Assembly (NCBI GenBank): GCA_963573305.1
Contig: OY754339.1
Coordinates: 89,435,838-89,499,837 of the forward strand
DNA length: 64,000 nucleotides
Direction: 5' to 3'
Origin: Pyrrhosoma nymphula
Lineage: Eukaryota; Arthropoda; Insecta; Odonata; Coenagrionidae
Part shown: positions 1-10,308 of the stretch, piece after piece
Layout of the letters: the number at the start of each line of letters is the position of its first letter
Position numbering within the stretch: position 1 is the first letter of the stretch
Notes under the pieces: model-generated
What the model was told of the DNA's origin: nothing
Seen by the model: only the letters and a program-made list of their open reading frames with translations
Database searches by the model: none
Translations under genes and position numbers: made by a program

Positions 1-367
1 GTCGCGTCGGCAGGAGAAGACTGCATGGTGAGGAGGATTAAAGTAGAAACCGGGATGCATTTCCGTCCGACTAGCAAGCACTGAGAGGCCGAGATGAGAA
101 CTAAAGGCGCGAGGATGGAAAAAGTGGGCTCCGTAATATGCAGGGACCCAGAGGACATTTTACGGAGAATATGTACGCTTCGTACATATTCTCCCTTATC
201 CATAAACATAAAACGTCAACCGAGTATTTGCGCATTTAAGAGCAAAATTATCAATGTTCGGTTGCACTTAGTCTACTTCAACGCTTTTGCAGTATGAGAA
301 CCGTCGCCTAAAATATAACGATGTTAACACAAATGTAAATTAACCGAATATCTGATGTCCTTTCTAA
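1..367. other. Upstream non-coding DNA
   Basis: I see no supportable gene here. The only open frame is short and has no recognisable product. The stretch ends in the TAA at 365-367, the left target-site copy of the Harbinger element that follows. Confidence 0.5.
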
Positions 368-1423
368 AGGCCGTTTTACACGGGGCACGTAATTGCACAA
401 TCTGAAGCAGCATGCGTTTCTCAATCTTGCGTGCAATAATTATTGCGAACACGAATGCGTTATAGCTTTACACGGTGCTCGTAAGTTCGCATCTTTTCCT
501 GAATTTCAGTCGTCTGATGTATACGGAATTAGTGAGTGTTTTGTTTAAACAGAAGATACAAAGATTTTCTATGCGCAACCTTGTTTACGTTATACACGGA
601 TTGTTAAGAAGTAAATAGTGACATTCCAAGTTATTTTTTTACTGTATTTATTTGATTGCGAGGGAAAATATAATGGATGCGGATGAGGCGAGGGTGATTG
701 CTGCTACTTTAGCGGTAGTGGGAATCATGTTAGGGGTAGAAGACCTTATGCAAAGGCGTAACAGGAGGAGGAGGAGAGCCATTTGGACCCGAGAATGGAT
801 TCGAAGGCGAGAGGGAGGAAGGGGCCTCTTGAGTATGGTGCAACGGGAGCTGGCGGTGGAGGATAGACATGCATATAGAAATTTTATGAGAATGACGAAG
901 GGTCAATTCAATGAAATTCTCGACCTCGTGAGGGATGATATCGGCCGTCAAGACACGCTGATGAGAGAAGCAATTCCTCCTGAGAAGAGGAGAGTGTATT
1001 TTTAAAAAATAATTCAATTTCTTCGCTATTGAAAGTGAAGGATATTTTCTCATTTCTATCCCTTTTTTGTTTGTATAATTTTGTTTCTGTTAAAACTATT
1101 TCCTATTTCTACAGATTAGCCCTCACATTACGATTCATAGCGACTGGGGAAAGTTACCGGTCATTAATGTACTCCACGAGGATTCATGAAAGTACAATCA
1201 GTCAAATAATACCGGTCCCTACTACTGCGACATCTATCGGAAAAAAAATTGTTGAAATTGCGAGAATGCGAGCTCGGAATTACAACAGGGGCTATTTTGC
1301 CATCTCGCGTTCATGCATTTGCGCATGCGTTCTAGCATTTCACCGCTTTACACGACGCAATTTGAAATGCACGTTCGAACATACATCAGATTGTGCAATT
1401 ACGTGCCCCGTGTAAAACGGCCT
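368..1423 (+). mobile_element. PIF/Harbinger DNA transposon, internally deleted
   Basis: The ends at 368-405 and 1386-1423 are exact 38-base inverted repeats, starting AGGCCGTTTTACACGGGGCA. They are flanked by the direct repeat TAA (365-367 and 1424-1426), the 3-base target duplication typical of the PIF/Harbinger superfamily. The interior holds the N-terminal part of a Harbinger-like transposase. The part that should carry the DDE catalytic residues is missing, so the copy is non-autonomous. The left and right subterminal regions also resemble each other in inverted orientation. Confidence 0.9.
673..1213 (+). pseudogene. Harbinger-like transposase, N-terminal remnant
   Basis: The frame starting at ATG 673 encodes an Arg-rich segment, then RNFMRMTKGQFNEILDLV and REAIPPEKRR, and stops at 1003-1005. 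About 100 bases later another frame resumes with LALTLRFIATGESYRSLMYS and ESTISQIIP, ending near 1213. This order (basic segment, a helix around the fixed MT.FxxLL-like region, then TGESYRSL and STIS) matches the N-terminal DNA-binding half of PIF/Harbinger (HARBI1-type) transposases. The gap at about 990-1117 looks like an intron (it ends in TTTCTACAG), but a clean in-frame join is not obvious, so it may simply be decay. Translation then runs into the 3' terminal region, and no DDE catalytic domain is present. The copy cannot encode a functional enzyme. Confidence 0.75.
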
Positions 1424-3112
1424 TAAAACTAGTGTCAATCACTCATTAAATGATCGTCACCACCAAGTAACTGAGAAAGTTAAAAGACGCAGATACAATA
1501 ATGTAAAAGAACAGGACAAAGTCGGAAGCATTCATGTTGGTAGAACCACTGGTAGCTGAAAGAATGATTCAGTTCAATTTAAACCAAAAGGGATTTCGAG
1601 TTAGGAATGGCTCTACGTTTGCAATACGCCTAAACAAAAATAATCCGATTTCAAACGTATATTTTTTTGAATGAATAGCATTCATTGGTTAATAAATCAT
1701 AATATATATGTCCGTGAATATCACTTTCAAGCTTCTGATGTCAATTACTCGTAATCCGGAACTCAAAATCCTATTCATAATATCCATAAATATAAAAAAT
1801 AGCGAAAATTCCCAAATGAATTGGAATTTAAATCCTAGACCCAGCTCCCAAAATGTTTCACGAGTAGCCATTCCGTGGATCTGAAAGTACACATGTCGGA
1901 AACGAAAACTGAAGAATCCGAACCATCGGAAATCGGAGGTGCAAAAGTAAGCGAATGGTTTTCAAGGAATGACAATGAAATTACATGAACCAAGTTCCAA
2001 AATGTTCGCAGGAATATCTCACCTTATGAAGGAATAAGTACTCAAACCAAATTTGTCTTAACCCGAGCTTCCAAAATGTTTCTTCAACAGCCCACTTTCC
2101 GGGCATCAGACGTCCGTACGTCGAGAACCGGAAGTCAGGTTACGATTCATCGGGAATCGGTGAAGTTCAAGTAGGCGAATGATGCTTAAGGTAATTTGAT
2201 CGAATAATCACTTCTTTAAAAGAAAAAACTCTCATCTTTCCAGTGATATAAATAATAACCCCTTTCCTAACTGTTTTTCGAGCAATTTGCCTGAAACTAC
2301 AAACTGTTTTACATGGGATAGATTATGGCTGTGCGCATCAGAGCGAGAATATTGAAAAACTAAGAATTTATAACACCTAGATTTCGTCAAAAAACTATCG
2401 ATGTGTAATTAGTAATCTTTCTCAGCTATTTACAAATTTTATTTATTACTCACCGTAGTAATGTTTACAGAATCGCAAAAAAAACTATTGTGAAGGCGAT
2501 TTCACCGCACGGCGTGAAAAAATGAGTCAACTTACAGACTTATGTAGCTATATTTATTTAATTACCGAGAATTTTGGTCATAGGTATATAACTATATTTT
2601 TGCACCATACTTTATATTCGGTACAATAATACCTTCACACTTCTTACAGACTGAGATTAAAAAATAAAATTTGAATATGGTCTCGATTATGACTAGGGAA
2701 ATATTTCACTCATACTACCTTAAGGAATGTTGTAAATGAAAAGTATAACTTTGTTTTTCCACATATATTTAAAACAAAAGACAACATAGGTTTGACGAAG
2801 CTCGTCATCATCAGGTGCGCCTGAGGATTACGAGCTTCGTCGAAACCTAGGTCATCTTTTTCGTAAGTTACACTTACCACTTACAACGCTAAGCAAATTC
2901 TGCGAAGTCACGCCAAAGACAACGGAATATCCTTTAGGAATGTTGGTGGAAATCCAAACCCCAAAATGTTCCGCGAACGGCCCTTCCTGAAGATCCGACC
3001 GCCGCGAGTCGGAAACAAGAAACGAAGAATCCGAACCATCGGAAGGGCGAAAGTTAGTGAATAGCCCTCCCGTTACACGCTGGCGTCCGAGGAATCGCGA
3101 GCCCTGATTATT
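1424..3112. repeat. Three degenerate copies of a ~145-base repeat
   Basis: Related segments lie at about 1815-1960, 2041-2185 and 2937-3066. Each has a core like CCCAAAATGTTTCxCGA, followed by a CCG.GG.TC block, a TCGG.AAC block, CATCGG and GAATGG or GAATGATG. All have the same orientation, and the first two are about 225 bases apart. They look like diverged monomers of a satellite or the internal repeats of one old element. The rest of this stretch is AT-rich with no coding signal. A short inverted repeat at 2787-2849 is listed separately. Confidence 0.5.
2787..2849. repeat. Short palindromic element with GTCATCATCAGG core
   Basis: The left arm at 2787-2805 (TAGGTTTGACGAAGCTCGT) pairs with 2830-2849 (ACGAGCTTCGTCGAAACCTA), with one extra base. 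The centre carries CATCATCAGGTGCGCCTGA. The same type of core recurs at 13.3 kb, 14.0 kb and 54.7 kb. Confidence 0.6.
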
Positions 3113-3327
3113 ATAGGTATAGCGAAACTTGGTGGCACTCACCAGTGAATAATTATAGGTCACTGAGGGAAAATCAAGCAATGATGAGCGGACAAAAGTA
3201 CCGAAGGACCCCCGGAGGGACCTATGGAGGAAGACTTGACCACTGTATTCCACATCTCTCGTATACTTTTCTCTCCTTTAGTTCATGCTCTTCTCAAGCG
3301 AGTGCCACCAAGTGTCGCTACAGCTAT
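3113..3327. mobile_element. MITE family A, copy 1
   Basis: The left terminal repeat at 3113-3140 starts ATAGGTATAGCGAAACTTGG. It pairs with 3300-3327, GAGTGCCACCAAGTGTCGCT and onward, with about three mismatches over 28 bases. A second copy is at 46535-46752. No protein is encoded. The length of about 215 bases and the terminal repeats indicate a miniature inverted-repeat transposable element. Confidence 0.8.
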
Positions 3328-3855
3328 ACGCTCGTGGACCACGGTCACCGTCTTCCATTCCCAAAATCCAGCATCTCTCACTCTTCAGCTCACCTCCCCA
3401 TCATTCCGCCCCATCGCTTCCAGTGGCGCACAACCCCCGCCCCCTCCGGCGAGTCCACCCCCACCGCTCAGCCCACCCCCCAGCGCCTATACGGGAGGAG
3501 TCAGGGGAAGAATGAGAGACTCGCGGAGACAAAGGAAAGTTGTTGAGGCACTCGAGAGAGCAATGGGGGCACACACCGCCAGACTGAGAATAAAGCATCC
3601 TGCGTCGGGGGTTCTCGAGGGCACTAATAATGAAAAAGACGACGAATGATAATAAAAAGGAAGAAAAAATAAATAAGAATAAATTCATTCTTCCTCTCGG
3701 TCCGCAGGGAACCCCCCTCCCTTTCCTCCCGTCTCCTCCTCCACCTCCTCATATTTTCAACCCCATCGTCTCCCACCCCCGACACCCATCCCTACCCTCA
3801 CAAACCACCCCCTCGTCCGCCTCCCCAACCTCCCCCAGAGCTTTAAAAAAGTGAT
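3328..3855. other. GC/pyrimidine-rich stretch, function unknown
   Basis: The composition changes sharply to C-rich. Long overlapping open frames on both strands (for example + 3224-3649, Pro-rich and then Arg/Lys-rich) reflect this composition. CpGs are frequent at 3430-3620. I find no recognisable domain and no splice partner. It could be an upstream exon or promoter region, but nothing here proves that. Confidence 0.3.
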
Positions 3856-4792
3856 CACGTGGTAGGGGAACCAAATGTTTTTTAAAGCCGTGTTTAAAGT
3901 ATTAAAACATGGATGGATCCGATGTCGCCCAAGTCCACATGGTATACTCTGGTTTGGCCAACGCCTGTGGTCATTTGCCGCCATAAAAGGTTGGGACGGG
4001 ATACGTGATGGGTGATAGGTACGAAGTAGAGGATAATAGGTTCAATTGGAGGCGAACGAGGAAATGATTGGGAATGTTTATGGCTAGGAATGCACAGTAG
4101 GTAAAATCTATGTTCCACGGTTAAAATTTCCCTGAAGTACGTTTTGCAACATTAGCAGACACGTCAAAATATTGTGAACGCGTGTCACCCGCGGAACACT
4201 TTCTTAAAATATTTGAGCAAATTTTACGATGTACTATAATTTTCCGCCACTGTCGCTTAAATGCGCATTTACTTGTTGACGCGAGAAATAGCAAACCTAA
4301 AGTATAAACAAGCACTTTAACTGTAAACAAGCATAGATCGGGAAGCAAGTAGTTGACGAAAGAAATAGCAATTGCAAAGGTGCTTCAAAGGAAAAATGAA
4401 GCCAAAGAAAATACTGTTGGACCAGCGTAGTATTAAGATATTTTGGGGAATCGACATCCCTGTGAAGGCCCACATCTTCAACTAACACTAATATCCACTC
4501 TCTATTTCACCGCACATTGCCATATTGTATTAGGACAATCTTATAACTTTTAGTATAAATGGTCCAAAATATACTACAACTGACTCACAACCAAACATTT
4601 TACACGGGGGAGGAGAAAGCGAGATTTTGAATTATCTCCTCCTTGATTCGTTCTTTAGCCTAAAAATTAGAAGATCCTCCATTCAGCTTGATCTAAATGT
4701 TTTATTTTTAGTAAAAAAAATTGACCGTGGAACTTAGGAATTGAAGGAACTTGAGCTCTACGGCCTTTTATAGTAACATTTTATAAAAATCC

Positions 4793-4827
4793 CCAATGGC
4801 CGTAATATCATTTGTTACGGCCATTGG
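4793..4827. repeat. Perfect 13-base-stem hairpin
   Basis: CCAATGGCCGTAA at 4793-4805 is exactly complementary to TTACGGCCATTGG at 4815-4827, with a 9-base loop. Imperfect pairing extends a few bases outward. It lies in non-coding DNA. Confidence 0.7.
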
Positions 4828-7081
4828 ATATTTCTATAACTTGTTACGTGCAACATTGGCTCGGATAAAAATTTTAATTATCAATACACATTCAAAGCCG
4901 GATGGTGGGTTTTTGGGATAACTCCTACGGCGGTTCCACCATGAAATGATTTAAACATCACTTTATTAATATTCTGGCCACTAATAGCCAAACACGTCTT
5001 CTGTTTGACATGATCAACACAATCATACCTTTCACACGCTATGTTTTATAAATTGAACTCGAAACGTAATTGTCTTAAATGGGTGAATGAGTGAAACATT
5101 GGGGAAATAGTACTTCTCCATCTTACATAAATCCCACTCCCGCAGAAAATATATATTCATAAGAAGCTAATTTTCCCGAGGAATTCAATGGTAAAAATAG
5201 CTTAGACACCAACCCACTGAAGTTTTTTTTATTTGGAAATAACTGCAGGAAACATCAGATCGATGGATATGGTGTTAAAGTAACCCCCATATGGCCGGAA
5301 AATGCGCTCATCAAAATAAAAAACAAATCCGTCAAATGATCCTCATAGTTCAATAACCTTTATTTCAGTTTTTTTACTGCTAATACATGCCATCAGTGAA
5401 AGCAGATTTTTAAAAATGTAGAAGCGAAAAAGTGAACTTCAGTATTTGATGTGATTTACACCTTCGCGGAGGAAGCTCTACAAGTTCATCATATCTCGTG
5501 TCTCTCCTCAAGTTCTCAAACTCCATATCCTTACCAAGCGTCCTCCACTCCATAACACCCGCTTCACAACATGTCCTCATCCTCCTGCTATTTTTAAGTG
5601 GGATAAAATAAAGTTACATTTTAAGAAGGGGCGACCTATGGTACTGAACCCTACCGATATTATTAGATAATCTGACTCCTTTGGCACTTGGTATTTGAAA
5701 TACCTAGCCGTCAAATATAACATAGGAATGCAGGTTAAATGAAGCCAAATTTGTAATTTCCAGACTATGAGTAACGCTTTATTAACGTTTGGCGTCTACT
5801 TCAAACGCTAACCGTAAATCGGAGTCACTTTCACAATGTCGGATTAGGATTGGCTGTGACCCTGGACTTACGTCGGCAATCGTCGTAAATCTTCGGTTCC
5901 AAAGACTCATGCTAACATTCATCACCGTAAATGTAAACATGAGGATGGTAGATTGACGTTTGGAAGCGAGATATTAAAGACGATGGACTCATTTCTGCTC
6001 ATTTCCGTGCATTATGATATACGTACATAGGGTGTAGCGGACGACAACCAATTACGCTGCTTCAATCAGCATTATAATAATATCAGTCGACTATTACTGG
6101 CGTTATATACGTGAAAACACGAGACATTCAAGAGGGCAAGACTGAAAAATAACTATAATCCTACTACGTACTGCGCTTGCTTTCACACCAACCGGGAACC
6201 GCGAACGCAAAGGTTGGGACTGGTCAAACTTAGAAGACGGTGGTTGATGTTCATGGTTAACGCTTTCACGCGATCGTAAACGTGTCCGTATACACCAATG
6301 CATTCAACTTGCGGTTTAATTTTGAGGTTCACACCGACACCAATCGTAAACGGACCTTAGCCTGGAGTGGTTCCACCACCTCAGCGTAATTTTCCACCGG
6401 GCGTTACCTCAAGAGAGAATCTCAGTGGCCATGGTTCCTTTAGCACTTACGTCATGTGTTCTGCTCAATAGCACGGGTTAAAGCCCTTAGAGAATTCCAT
6501 TAAAATAGTAAAGAAAGAGCCAAATTTAATCGGAATACGCTAAATCTTCCACTCAAGTCAATCGACAAAAGTGTTCCATATCATCATCGGAGAGTTAAGA
6601 AAGTTGCAGTGGGAAAGTAGGAGAAGGCAGGGCAAGTGTATGGAGCAGACAATTAGTCAGGTTCAGGTACTGCTTGATGTTGGTGATGTACATGCGAGAC
6701 ATACGCCCTTTTTGGAGATGTACAAGCAAGATGAATGGTAAAACAGGCTCTGGGAAACCATAACAACGACCTAAATTTCTAGCAAGAGGCATACAACATC
6801 AATGCCTGAGGCAAACTAACGAGTCTTCCGGAGCGTCTGATTTACCACAGCTGGCTCAAGGTGATTTTCAGAGATATATACATAACTTTTTTAACTCTCT
6901 GAAATTGATAGCACAAAACTTCGCACCACTTTATCCTTCAGCTATTCATTATATTGCGTTATCACGTTTTTTTATGTCTTATCGCGTGCTCTAATCTCGG
7001 ACTTTTTTCCTGATGCTGCACAACTTTCCGTTCAATCTGGATAACTATCCACATCATTCTTTATAACCAAGGTAAATAGGG

Positions 7082-7171
7082 AAGTGCGATATTCCACAGA
7101 GAAAAAATAATTCGCCTTGACTGGGCTCCCGGTGAAGGCGAATGATTTTTCCTCTGTGGAATATCGAACTT
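7082..7171. repeat. 90-base near-perfect hairpin
   Basis: AAGTGCGATATTCCACAGAG and the following bases to about 7116 pair with 7134-7171, which ends in CCTCTGTGGAATATCGAACTT. There are only a few mismatches and a small bulge. The loop of about 16 bases is GC-rich. The size is like an animal pre-miRNA, but a small foldback element is equally possible. Confidence 0.65.
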
Positions 7172-8440
7172 ACGTGCACTTGCGGGTGACTCCGTAAAAG
7201 GTCTTACCGTGGCTAGTCCCAGTATCCTCAAAAATGGTCAATAGAGAAAGATAGAACGACATAAATGAAAATGTATGATTAGCCACATAATGGATAACCA
7301 TTAACGCACCTTTGATTTGTTATGTCATGCCTCCGTAAAATCTTTCACCAAACTAGCTAAAATTAAATTACTAAAAAAATCATCAAAGTATCCCCGGAAT
7401 ATCATTTTCCGTGGTACTTTCTGAAGCTACTGAACGATAGGATTTGAGGTTTCAACCTCGATAAAATATTTGTACTCGTTGTGGAATCAAAATGCCATAC
7501 CCTGTAAGAAGAAAAGCATGGGACAGAAAAACACAATTTTACGGAAGCAGATTCCACCAAATATAACTTTCGGATTCCAAATCAAAGGAGGAATAAGAGT
7601 TACAATTTTAAGTCTAAAACAATCATCTCCTTCAACTAAAACCAGCCTTTGAAACATTTTGAAAAATATCTAACATTCGATTGGGTAATTCCGTTTCCAC
7701 TGAAATTCAAAAGTTAGGAAATCGGGTCAAAATAAATGTTAAATATTAATTACTAAAACTGCTGACTTTTTAACTTCAAGCTTTAAACTTCGTCACTTAT
7801 AAGAATTCTGTGTGTATGAAAAGTTTCTGTATATTTTTGGCAAACGCTATTTCTGAGGTATTTTACAAGTATTGACCCATCTATAAACATATCTGATTCC
7901 TTTAGGTATCGCAGAGTAAGTAATGATTGGAAATTCGTGGTATGGCGACTGTTATTTTATGAAATATCACCTTAATGTTTTTTTACAAAAAAAGGGTTTT
8001 CCTCGTGCAATCATTATTAAAATTAAGTGATCATGTACCTTCACCCAATGTGTTATCAATTAGTTCTTTACCATATAACGAATTTACATGATCCATAATG
8101 ATTGAGGATTGATAATTTTCTGGTCATTTTGAATTTATCGTTTTCATATTTTTTGCTTAAGCTTCAGTATGAAAACAACAGAGTTACTATTTTCAAATTC
8201 AAACAACTGCGGAACTGGCCGCGCAGAACTTAAGACAATTGGGCAACTGTTTTTACCCTGAAGCTTACGCATCCTAGTTCTTAGATGAATGTTTTCCCTA
8301 AATGATTTTTCATGGAGTGCAAAATATGATTGTCTGTAAAAAAAATAACTGGAATTTGCTGATGTAAGTGTAAAAACAAGTAAAAATTAGTTGAATTTAT
8401 GTTCCGTTGTATCAATACGAGGTAATTTTACATAAAATTC

Positions 8441-8900
8441 GATCTCCCTCCCCAGCGGCCTCATCCAATCATCCCCCTTCAACCGAGTGAGTCGCAACTA
8501 GGGGGTGAAAACAGAATAAAGGAAAAGGTGACATTAAAGAGCACGAACATTTGCGTTGAGGGTTTGTGTGAGTGGAAGTACTCAAATACAACCCCAAAAG
8601 AGAGTCTCTCGGACTCTTGAATCCGCCCACGTGTTAACCTCCCCGTCGACTCCCCGGTGTCCCCCGGCTGCTGGTCTTAGGCACCCTCTCCCCATAGGAA
8701 CGGCGGTTGAGAGGGACAACGAAGGACACAGCAACCCTCCCGCCCCCACAAAGGCGCCGCTCAACATTGCTCAACAGTGGCGTGGCCCGTAACCCATGAC
8801 TAAGCACCACAGCCACGCGGTAAGAGGCCCGTCTCGGCGAGCCCAGCATATTCAAAAGATCGCTTCTCTTAATCGCACCACCCCCCTGCTATCTTTCCTG
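8441..8900. promoter_or_regulatory. GC-rich island, possible upstream promoter/first exon region
   Basis: About 450 bases are clearly richer in G+C and CpG than their surroundings, especially 8640-8850. It lies 3.4 kb upstream of the first certain Ca-beta exon, on the side where a first exon must lie. It ends with a strong donor-like GCG|GTAAGA at 8819/8820. No TATA box or initiator can be assigned with confidence. The regulatory role is inference from composition and position only. Confidence 0.3.
8796..8819 (+). CDS. Ca-beta: Candidate alternative first coding exon of Ca-beta (weak)
   Basis: ATG at 8796 opens eight codons (MTKHHSHA) that end exactly at a consensus donor, GCG|gtaaga, in phase 0. 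The first certain Ca-beta exon at 12267 begins in phase 0 and has no Met of its own, so the join would be in frame. The exon sits in a GC-rich island, as many first exons do. Against it: the bases before the ATG (ACCC) are not a strong start context, and the peptide is too short to test by family similarity. Beta subunits commonly have several short alternative N-termini, so this is plausible but unproven. Confidence 0.22.
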
Positions 8901-9293
8901 GCTCTTGTCTCTATTATCTGTCTGTCACCCATTTCTCCATTTGCGTAGATGGAACTGCTCGCTAGCTCCCCTTTATCAGTTTATACCTCCACCAGTATGT
9001 CTATCTTGTCTTTTGACGCTATTCCCCTCTCTTGATCACTGCCCTCCTTGCACGGATCGGATGATCCTCGATTTCCATAAAACCCCAAGCAAGTGCATCT
9101 TTGAATCTCCCGCATCCTCTTGTAAAAAAATATCCTCGTTAGAACAAAGTTATGATAAATCCAGCAAGGAATGCGTGATTTACTTCACATAAATGTCAGA
9201 AGAAATGTGCGGTTCTAGCAAGATATACAAGACCGAGGGATGGCTCAGAGTCACCAACGCGAGTATCTTTAGATTTGTTTAAAAGCAATGGGC

Positions 9294-9392
9294 AGGTGAA
9301 CTTCATATATTTTCTTAAATAATCAAGATATCCCCCTTTCGTAAAGAACTGCAACCTTGCTACATGAGTGCCTTTTATTGAAGAAGATGGTG
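9294..9392 (+). repeat. Direct repeat D1, copy 1
   Basis: This is 99 bases about 85-90 percent identical by eye to 10210-10308, same orientation. Shared blocks include TATTTTCTTAAATAATCAAG and TGAGTGCCTTTTATTGAAGA. Confidence 0.75.
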
Positions 9393-10209
9393 CGATGGTG
9401 GTGGAAGAAGAACGATCCATTCTTGAAAATGAGAGCATAGCTCAGACTCAAAGTGTCTTCAATGCTATAAGCCCCTAGTATGGTTTGTAGTTCAAGGGTA
9501 GCAATTGCAGTTTAAAACTTGGAGAACTTGGAGCATATAAATTGCCTCTTTCTGGGGTACTATGGAGTGAAACATTTTAGGAAGCACTCTTTTTGTCAGA
9601 AATAATTAAGCGCTATTATTGAATTCGGGCAAAACCCCTGTAAACTACATATCTCCCTCAAGACGGTTTACGTCTCAAACGCTAGCTTTTGACATAAATG
9701 CGCCATTTCGATCATTTTTGCATTCGCACCTACTTCAATAATTTTTTTGTTCGCACAAGAGAAATACATGATATTGAGGGTACAGTGGAAGCAAAAAATT
9801 AAATAAAGGGGTATATGATAAAGAGGGTAATTACAAAGGAACTTAATATAACTTTGAATCAATTCAGGCATTATATTGTACGAAACAAGACCTATTATCA
9901 ACTAATGTGAGAGTAAAAGCAGACTGAAAATTTTTACCCATTGTTATGATGCCTAAAGAAGTATTTGGGTAGCACAAAGAATTATTAGTTGAGTTTAACA
10001 CTAACTGATCCAATGGTATTTGTATTCAGTAGGTATTGTACTAGATTCTAAGATTATTAGGGCTTTATTAAGTGTAGGTGAAAGCCATTTGAAAATTAAT
10101 ATATTATAATAATGATATTAAATAGTATTTTCAAAAATTTTATTTATATGGAATATTAAGAAAAGGGAAAAAAGATGAGAAAGTAATTGGCAAGTAGCAA
10201 ATATATGGA

Positions 10210-10308
10210 AGGTGAACTTAATATATTTTCTTAAATAATCAAGATATTTCTCTTTCGTAAATAATTGCCACCTTGTGACATGAGTGCCTTTTATTGAAGA
10301 AGATGGTG
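10210..10308 (+). repeat. Direct repeat D1, copy 2
   Basis: This is the second copy of the segment at 9294-9392, 916 bases downstream. Similarity stops near AGATGGTG on both sides, so it looks like either a local duplication or two insertions of one short element. Confidence 0.75.

Larger units (their letters stand above)
3856..8440. other. Non-coding AT-rich DNA with two hairpins
   Basis: I see no gene. The open frames are short and uninformative. Two strong hairpins (4793-4827 and 7082-7171) are listed separately. Confidence 0.5.
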
